From an uncultured Acetatifactor sp. (lineage in GTDB: Bacteria; Bacillota; Clostridia; Lachnospirales; Lachnospiraceae), in NCBI GenBank assembly GCA_910585615.1, contig CAJUFO010000006.1, forward strand, positions 35,221-99,220: 64,000 nt of DNA, given 5' to 3'. The notes beneath the pieces were generated by a model, which saw only the letters and a list, made by a program, of their open reading frames with translations, was not told where the DNA came from and ran no database searches. The stretch's first letter is position 1, and the number at the start of each line of letters is the position of its first letter. The translations under genes and the position numbers were made by a program. Shown in pieces: positions 59,086-64,000 of this stretch.

Positions 59086-60087
59086 CTATGCAAGCTGGGC
59101 CTGTACGGCAGTGAGGGCCACCACGCCCACGATGTCCTGCCAGGAGCAGCCCCTGGACAGGTCGTTGACAGGCTTCGCGATGCCCTGGAGCATGGGGCCG
59201 TAGGCCTCCGCGCCCCCCAGGCGCTGCACCAGCTTGTAGCCGATGTTGCCCGCGTCCAGATTGGGGAATATCAGGATGTTCGCCCTGCCTCCCACCGGGC
59301 TTCCGGGGGACTTGGACTTGGCCACGCCGGGCACCAGGGCCGCGTCCAGCTGCAGTTCGCCGTCTATCAGCAGATGGGGGTACTCCTCCCTGGCGATCCG
59401 GGTGGCCTCCACCACCTTGTCCACCATCTCATGCCTGGCGCTTCCCTTGGTGGAATGGCTCAGCATGGCGATGACGGGCTTGGGGCCGATCAGGGACTTG
59501 AAGCTCCTGTAGGAGGTCTCCGCGATGGCGGCCAGCTCCTCCGCCGTGGGATTCTGGTTCAGGCCGCAGTCCGCGAAGAGGAAGGTACCGTCGTCCCCCT
59601 GGTCCTTGAACTGGGTGTCCATGACGAAGAAAGCGGACACCAGCTTCACGCCCGGGGCAGTCTTTAAAATCTGCAGGGCGGGCCGCAGGGTCTCCGCGGT
59701 GGAATGGCAGGCGCCGGCCACCATGCCGTCCGCGTCGCCGGCCTTCACCATGACGATGCCGAAGGTGAGATAGTCGTTCAGCAATGTCTCCCTGGCCTTC
59801 TCCGGCGTCATGCCCTTGGCCTTCCTGGTCTCATAGAGCAGCTCCACATACTCATCCAGTTTGGAGGTCTTGGCGGGGTCGATGACCGCCACGCCGGTAA
59901 GGTCTACCTCCAGCCAGCCTGCGCCGTCCGTAATCTTCTCCTCATTGCCCACCATGATGATATCGGCAATGCCCTCTTCCACAATCTTCGCCGCGGCTAT
60001 CAGGGTCCTCTTGTCCTTGGACTCCGGCAGCACGATTGTCTTCTTGTCCATTTTCGCCCTGTCCTTGATTTTGTCAATATATGACAT
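59086..60087 (-). CDS. pta: Phosphate acetyltransferase
   Basis: About 333 residues. Interconverts acetyl-CoA and acetyl phosphate. It opens MSYIDKIKDRAKMDKKTIVL; AGACHSTAETLRPALQI, MLSHSTKGSARHEMVDKV and NILIFPNLDAGNIGYKLVQR are diagnostic of the short (catalytic-domain-only) form. The ATG at 60087 has AAAGGAGAAGG upstream; the frame to 60132 lacks a ribosome site. First gene of a pta-ackA unit. Confidence 0.96.
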   Translation of the reverse strand: MSYIDKIKDRAKMDKKTIVLPESKDKRTLIAAAKIVEEGIADIIMVGNEEKITDGAGWLEVDLTGVAVIDPAKTSKLDEYVELLYETRKAKGMTPEKARETLLNDYLTFGIVMVKAGDADGMVAGACHSTAETLRPALQILKTAPGVKLVSAFFVMDTQFKDQGDDGTFLFADCGLNQNPTAEELAAIAETSYRSFKSLIGPKPVIAMLSHSTKGSARHEMVDKVVEATRIAREEYPHLLIDGELQLDAALVPGVAKSKSPGSPVGGRANILIFPNLDAGNIGYKLVQRLGGAEAYGPMLQGIAKPVNDLSRGCSWQDIVGVVALTAVQAQLA

Positions 60088-60203
60088 ATCCCTTCTCCTT
60101 TCCAGCGCTTTTTCCGCTATCCCCATATCCATTCTGCCTTACAGACCGTCTGCTTCGCGGTAAATATTAATAATATTTTCACTTAACAAACTTTATTATC
60201 CAT

Positions 60204-60232
60204 ATTATACTAAAAAAGGAAACAATGCACAA
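60204..60232 (-). promoter_or_regulatory. Promoter of pta
   Basis: Minus strand TTGTGC (60232-60227), 17 bases, TATAAT (60209-60204), giving a leader of about 110 bases. The divergent gap (60088-60402, 315 bases) otherwise holds the cre site and no supported gene. Confidence 0.6.
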
Positions 60233-60311
60233 GGAGAAATATGCGCTTAATTGTATATTTTCCGATACACAGGCATTTTCCCCTGACCTGACAATATCCA
60301 TAGTTAAGCTG

Positions 60312-60327
60312 TTGTAAACGCTTTCAA
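60312..60327. promoter_or_regulatory. Catabolite-responsive element (cre)
   Basis: TTGTAAACGCTTTCAA matches the WTGNAARCGNWWWCA consensus at every position. It lies in the divergent pta/tmcAL region, about 80 bases upstream of the pta -35 box and 76 bases before the tmcAL start. CcpA activates ackA and pta in Bacillus through such sites. Confidence 0.75.
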
Positions 60328-60402
60328 GTGTGTTATTTTTTTCACATTGCCATTTGATATTCATGTTCGAAAAATCGATAAGCACAGACAGGAGGCAGGC
60401 CC

Positions 60403-61689
60403 ATGCGGGTAAACGGAATCATAGCGGAATACAATCCCTTTCATAACGGGCACAGATATCAGATGGAGGAATCCCGCCGCCTCACCGGGGCGGACTATAC
60501 CGTCGTCGTCATGAGCGGGGACTTCGTCCAGCGGGGGGCGCCCGCCCTGGCGGACAAGCAGGCCCGGGCCGAGATGGCCCTGCGCTGCGGCGCGGATCTG
60601 GTGCTGGAGCTTCCTGTGCTGTACGCCGCTTCTAGCGCCGAGGCCTTCGCCTCCGGGGCCGTGGCGCTGCTCCACGGGCTGGGGGCCGTGACCCATCTGT
60701 GCTTCGGCAGCGAGTGCGGCGATGTGGATGCGCTGGGGCAGATTGCGGCATTCCTCCTGGATGAGCCGGAGCAGTACCGCACGGCGCTGAAGGCTTTTCT
60801 GAAGCAGGGGCTGTCCTATCCAAGCGCCAGGGCCGGGGCCATATCGGCCTGCCGGGAGGCCGGGGAAGCGCTTCCGGAGGGATGCGGCGAAATCCTGGCT
60901 TCACCGAATAACATACTGGGAATTGATTATATCAAGGCGCTTTTACGTCTTGAGAGCGACATGGTTCCCGTGACGATACAGAGGGTGGGAGCCGGATATC
61001 ATGAGGGCTTCTATGACGGATTCCCTGCGCCTGCGCAGTCTGCTTCCAGGCCGGGGCCGTCCCTTTCCTCCGCCCTGGCCATCCGCCAGGCGTTACAACA
61101 GGGATGCACGCTGGCCCGGCTGGCTGGCTTCATGCCCGGGGAGTCGCTGCAGATTCTGAATACTTACACGGAAAAGGCCAGGCTCCTCCACGCAGACGAC
61201 TTCTCTCCTCTCCTGTTCTACAAGCTACTAATGGAGCAGGGGCAGGGATATGAAAAATATATGGACGTGTCCCAGAGCCTTTCAGACCGCATCGCGGGAC
61301 AGTTGAACGGCTTCGCAGGCTATGAGAGCTTTTGTGAGTTATTGAAGACAAAGAATATGACCTATACCCGAATCAGCAGATGCCTGCTGCACATCCTGCT
61401 GGGCATCGAGAAAGCCCACATGGCGCTGGGGCAGAGCTTAGGCCATGCCCCCTACGCCAGGGTGCTGGGCTTCCGCCGCCAGGCCGCGCCGCTGCTGGGA
61501 GCCATAGGGAAGCTTTCCTCCGTCCCGCTCGTCACCAAGCTGGCGGACGCAAAAAAGAGCCTGGAGGCAGACGCCTACAGGCTCCTGGAGCTTGATGTCC
61601 GAAGCAGCGCGCTCTATCGGGCAATGGCCTGCGCACATACCGGGCGGCCGCCAAAGAACGAATTCTCCACGCCGCTGGTAATTTTATGA
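60403..61689 (+). CDS. tmcAL: tRNA(Met) cytidine acetate ligase
   Basis: 428 residues. The nucleotidyltransferase opening MRVNGIIAEYNPFHNGHRYQ holds the HxGH-type motif; GADYTVVVMSGDFVQRGAPA, LELPVLYAASSAEAFASGAV and ASPNNILGIDYIKALLR complete the family. It uses acetate and ATP to acetylate C34 of elongator tRNA(Met). Its place next to pta/ackA links acetate supply to its use, though transcription is divergent. CAGGAGG precedes the ATG. Confidence 0.92.
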   Translation: MRVNGIIAEYNPFHNGHRYQMEESRRLTGADYTVVVMSGDFVQRGAPALADKQARAEMALRCGADLVLELPVLYAASSAEAFASGAVALLHGLGAVTHLCFGSECGDVDALGQIAAFLLDEPEQYRTALKAFLKQGLSYPSARAGAISACREAGEALPEGCGEILASPNNILGIDYIKALLRLESDMVPVTIQRVGAGYHEGFYDGFPAPAQSASRPGPSLSSALAIRQALQQGCTLARLAGFMPGESLQILNTYTEKARLLHADDFSPLLFYKLLMEQGQGYEKYMDVSQSLSDRIAGQLNGFAGYESFCELLKTKNMTYTRISRCLLHILLGIEKAHMALGQSLGHAPYARVLGFRRQAAPLLGAIGKLSSVPLVTKLADAKKSLEADAYRLLELDVRSSALYRAMACAHTGRPPKNEFSTPLVIL

Positions 61690-61719
61690 TGCGGAAGCCG
61701 CCTGGCTTTCTGTCCCACT

Positions 61720-63294
61720 CTATACCCCGTTGTATCTCTCAATTACGCATTCATGGCTTTTGCTGTCTTTGTCATAGCATATCCCTACCAGCAGGAGGTT
61801 CTCTTCATACTCCTCCAAAACTCCCGCATATTTTCTTTCCCGAATCTGGCTGATGGCCCCCTGGGCCGATCTGTCCCATTTCAACTCCACTATCAGCGCA
61901 GGCTTGTCTGTGTGTCTCCTCGGCAGGAAAGCAATATCCGCGAACCCTTTCCCTGAAGGCAGCTCCCTGATCAGCGTATAGTCCTTTCTGGCCACATAAT
62001 ATGCCAGCGTGATGACACAGCTTAAGGAAAGCTCATTCTTGTAGGCAAGCACGGATGTATTCGCCAGATGCACCTCGTCAATCCGCTTCGCCACGCTTTC
62101 GCTGTCTCCGCGTATAGTCGCCTCCAGCAGCTCCTCCGATTCCCGCAGCGCGTCCGAAATCCCCTCCCATCCACTGTACTCCACCGCGTTCCGGAACTCA
62201 TCCGCCACTTCCTGATTGGGGATATGGACCTCCTTCCGCACAGCGTCATAAGTCAGATACCCCAGATGCACCAGCAGCGTCAGCACATCATCTTTGCTCT
62301 TCATGCTCCACATATCGTTCTGGAATGTCCTGGTATTTATCCTATAGCGCAGACCGGACAGCATGGAAATGATGGCGTCCCGCAGACCGTCCTCATTCAT
62401 CCCTATATAATATTTCAGCGATTCATAGGTCTCTGTCTCCGTCCAGTAGTCTCCGAATTCTCCGTTCTTAACAGCCCTTACGATGGAATTGGGGCTGTAT
62501 ATGGATTTCGCCTGTCGAAAGGAATAACCATCATACCATTTCCTGGCTTCTCCGAAGTCCAGGCCATACTTCCCGCAGAGTCCTTCCACCTCTTCCTCCG
62601 TAAACCCTATATACTCTGCCAGCATCTGGGGCTGCAGCATGGTATATTCCCGAAAATCCGTCAGGGCCGACTGGGTGCCGTATTTCTTGATGGGCAGGAT
62701 ACCTGTCATATAGGCTCCTTCAATCATCCTGTCCGTCTGGCTGCTCTTGAACAGTCCCCGGAGCAGTTGGACATACTCCCGCTGCGACTCTGTCTCGTTT
62801 TTCTCCTCCCGAAACAGCGCGTCCCACTCGTCAATCAGGATGATGAATTTATGGCCTGTGGCTTCCGCCGTCCTAGACAGCATCATGGGCAGGGAGGCGG
62901 ACTCTTCCACCATGGGAAAGGCCTCCGCCAACTCCCGCACCACCTGCTCCTGCAGATACCCTACCACCTCTTCCAGTCTGGGTGCCGTAGAGATGAACCA
63001 TGTGATGTCCAGATAAATCACGTCATAGCGGTTGCGGTGTTCCTGATAGGAGGGGTCCTGCGCAATCTTCAAATCCCGGAACAGACTGTCGGAATCACAG
63101 TTTTTATCGTAGTATGCGCACAGCATCTGGGCGGCATAGGACTTGCCGAATCTTCTGGGACGGCTGACGCAGATCAGCTTTTCTTTCGTGCCTAAGGCGG
63201 CATTGACAAAGGAAATCAGTCCTGTCTTGTCCACGTACAAGCCTTTCCGCACGGACCTGAATCCATCATTGCCCACATTCAGATACATTCCCAT
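61720..63294 (-). CDS. AAA-ATPase-like protein with PD-(D/E)XK nuclease-like domain
   Basis: 524 residues. N-terminal AAA-ATPase-like domain: GLYVDKTGLISFVNAAL, P-loop SRPRRFGKSYAAQMLCAYYD, and Walker B-like KFIILIDEWDALFREE. C-terminal nuclease-like domain with FADIAFLPRR and ALIVELKWDRSA (Asp and ExK ligands present). This architecture is common and multi-copy in gut Clostridia and Bacteroidetes; its role is unknown, with defence or mobile DNA proposed. AAAGGGGGAAG precedes the ATG. It ends 30 bases from tmcAL, converging. Confidence 0.88.
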   Translation of the reverse strand: MGMYLNVGNDGFRSVRKGLYVDKTGLISFVNAALGTKEKLICVSRPRRFGKSYAAQMLCAYYDKNCDSDSLFRDLKIAQDPSYQEHRNRYDVIYLDITWFISTAPRLEEVVGYLQEQVVRELAEAFPMVEESASLPMMLSRTAEATGHKFIILIDEWDALFREEKNETESQREYVQLLRGLFKSSQTDRMIEGAYMTGILPIKKYGTQSALTDFREYTMLQPQMLAEYIGFTEEEVEGLCGKYGLDFGEARKWYDGYSFRQAKSIYSPNSIVRAVKNGEFGDYWTETETYESLKYYIGMNEDGLRDAIISMLSGLRYRINTRTFQNDMWSMKSKDDVLTLLVHLGYLTYDAVRKEVHIPNQEVADEFRNAVEYSGWEGISDALRESEELLEATIRGDSESVAKRIDEVHLANTSVLAYKNELSLSCVITLAYYVARKDYTLIRELPSGKGFADIAFLPRRHTDKPALIVELKWDRSAQGAISQIRERKYAGVLEEYEENLLLVGICYDKDSKSHECVIERYNGV

Positions 63295-63307
63295 CCCGCT
63301 TCCCCCT

Positions 63308-64000
63308 TTAGTTCTTGAAGCTGTGTATGGGCGCGGGAATCCGGCCGCCCCGGTCGATGAATCTTTCGCAGCCGAACCGGTTCACGGGCATGATCGGCGC
63401 GTAGCCCAGGAGCCCGCCGAACTCCACGGTCTCCCCCACGGTTTTGCCGATGACGGGGATGATGCGGACGGCCGTGGTCTTCTGGTTCACCATGCCGATG
63501 GCCATCTCGTCCGCGATGATGCCGGATATGGTGGAGGCTTTGGTGTCCCCGGGGATGGCGATCATGTCCAGCCCCACCGAGCAGACGCAGGTCATGGCCT
63601 CCAGCTTCTCCAGGGTCAGGGCCCCTGCCTGCACCGCATTGATCATGCCCTGATCCTCGCTGACCGGAATGAACGCGCCGCTTAGGCCCCCCACGTAGGA
63701 CGAGGCCATCACGCCGCCCTTCTTCACCTGGTCGTTGAGCAGGGCCAGGGCCGCCGTGGTGCCGGGCGCGCCTGCGTATTCCAGGCCCATCTCGCACAGG
63801 ATGTCCGCCACGCTGTCCCCGATGGCCGGGGTGGGCGCCAGGGACAGGTCCACGATGCCGAAGGGCACCTGCAGCATGGCCGATGCCTCCTGGGCTACCA
63901 GCTGGCCCACCCGGGTGACCTTGAAGGCGGTCTTCTTGATGGTCTCGCAGAGCACCTCGAAGTTCTCTCCGCGCACCTTCTCCAGGGCGGTCTTCACCAC
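63308..64000 (-). CDS. UPF0210/PFL (DUF711) family protein, C-terminal part
   Basis: 230 residues are visible; the frame is open to the right edge, so the N-terminal half lies outside. Family blocks: GIVDLSLAPTPAIGDSVADI, SSYVGGLSGAFIPVSEDQGM, VGLDMIAIPGDTKASTISGI and the end FIDRGGRIPAPIHSFKN. Full members are about 450 residues. Function unknown; often preceded by a small ACT-domain gene, which would lie to the right. It ends 13 bases before the AAA gene start. Confidence 0.93.
   Translation of the reverse strand: MVKTALEKVRGENFEVLCETIKKTAFKVTRVGQLVAQEASAMLQVPFGIVDLSLAPTPAIGDSVADILCEMGLEYAGAPGTTAALALLNDQVKKGGVMASSYVGGLSGAFIPVSEDQGMINAVQAGALTLEKLEAMTCVCSVGLDMIAIPGDTKASTISGIIADEMAIGMVNQKTTAVRIIPVIGKTVGETVEFGGLLGYAPIMPVNRFGCERFIDRGGRIPAPIHSFKN

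Noticed and set aside
60179..60385. 68-codon minus-strand frame upstream of pta
   Set aside because: It covers the pta promoter and the cre site, has no ribosome site, and resembles no protein.

Overview
The window looks like chromosomal DNA of a GC-rich, spore-forming anaerobe of the Clostridia, most likely a Lachnospiraceae-type gut bacterium. The evidence is spore genes (cotJABC and a GerA/SpoVAF-family germination protein), an anaerobic ribonucleotide reductase (nrdD/nrdG), an AckA-Pta acetate pathway, YesM/YesN- and AraC-controlled sugar ABC transport, LPXTG-like surface anchoring and strong AGGAGG ribosome binding sites. No rRNA, tRNA, CRISPR array, prophage or transposase gene was seen.

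Layout. 1-16.1 kb is a carbohydrate-use locus. A truncated YesM-like kinase converges on a YesN-like regulator. Then, all on the minus strand, comes a probable operon of two permeases, a lipoprotein solute-binding protein, a GH95-type glycosidase, a membrane-anchored AraC regulator, a TIM-barrel hydrolase and a second (alpha/alpha)6-type glycosidase. 16.3-17.1 kb is a TipA-like drug sensor split into two overlapping genes behind a classic MerR promoter. 17.3-23.2 kb is a biotin operon (small membrane protein, bioW, bioF, bioB, bioD, bioA) under a BirA operator that overlaps a consensus promoter. 23.2-27 kb holds a MATE pump, cotJABC and degV. 27.3-33 kb is a LytTR/GHKL two-component system divergent from a heterodimeric ABC exporter, with LytTR-type direct repeats between them. 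33.1-36.1 kb carries the germination protein, an XRE regulator and a hicAB pair whose toxin gene is frameshifted. 36.2-39.9 kb is dut, nrdG and nrdD with paired NrdR boxes. 40-45.6 kb is cell envelope: a chain-length regulator fused to a degenerate kinase domain, a sugar transferase, a sortase-anchored protein, an LCP ligase and a class B sortase. 45.7-50.1 kb is yajC, tgt, aroC, a lactonase-like propeller and a very cysteine-rich protein. 50.1-57.3 kb is a GH13-like protein lacking its catalytic residues, DUF1292, a UvrD-like helicase, gltX and a C39-like peptidase. 57.6-61.7 kb is ackA, pta and tmcAL with a full-consensus cre site. 61.7-64 kb is an AAA/PD-(D/E)XK protein and a truncated UPF0210 gene.

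How the parts work together. The biotin genes would make biotin from pimelate under BirA feedback. AckA and Pta make and use acetyl phosphate and acetate, and neighbouring TmcAL consumes acetate to modify tRNA. SrtB, LCP and the anchored protein look like a self-contained wall-decoration unit next to exopolysaccharide initiation genes.

Beyond the genes, two families of non-coding repeats stand out. One is a 102-bp element with terminal inverted repeats, in three full copies and one half copy. The other is a two-hairpin element, one copy of which supplies the 3' end and stop codon of an ABC gene. Several long hairpins sit in intergenic regions with no known RNA family that I can assign.
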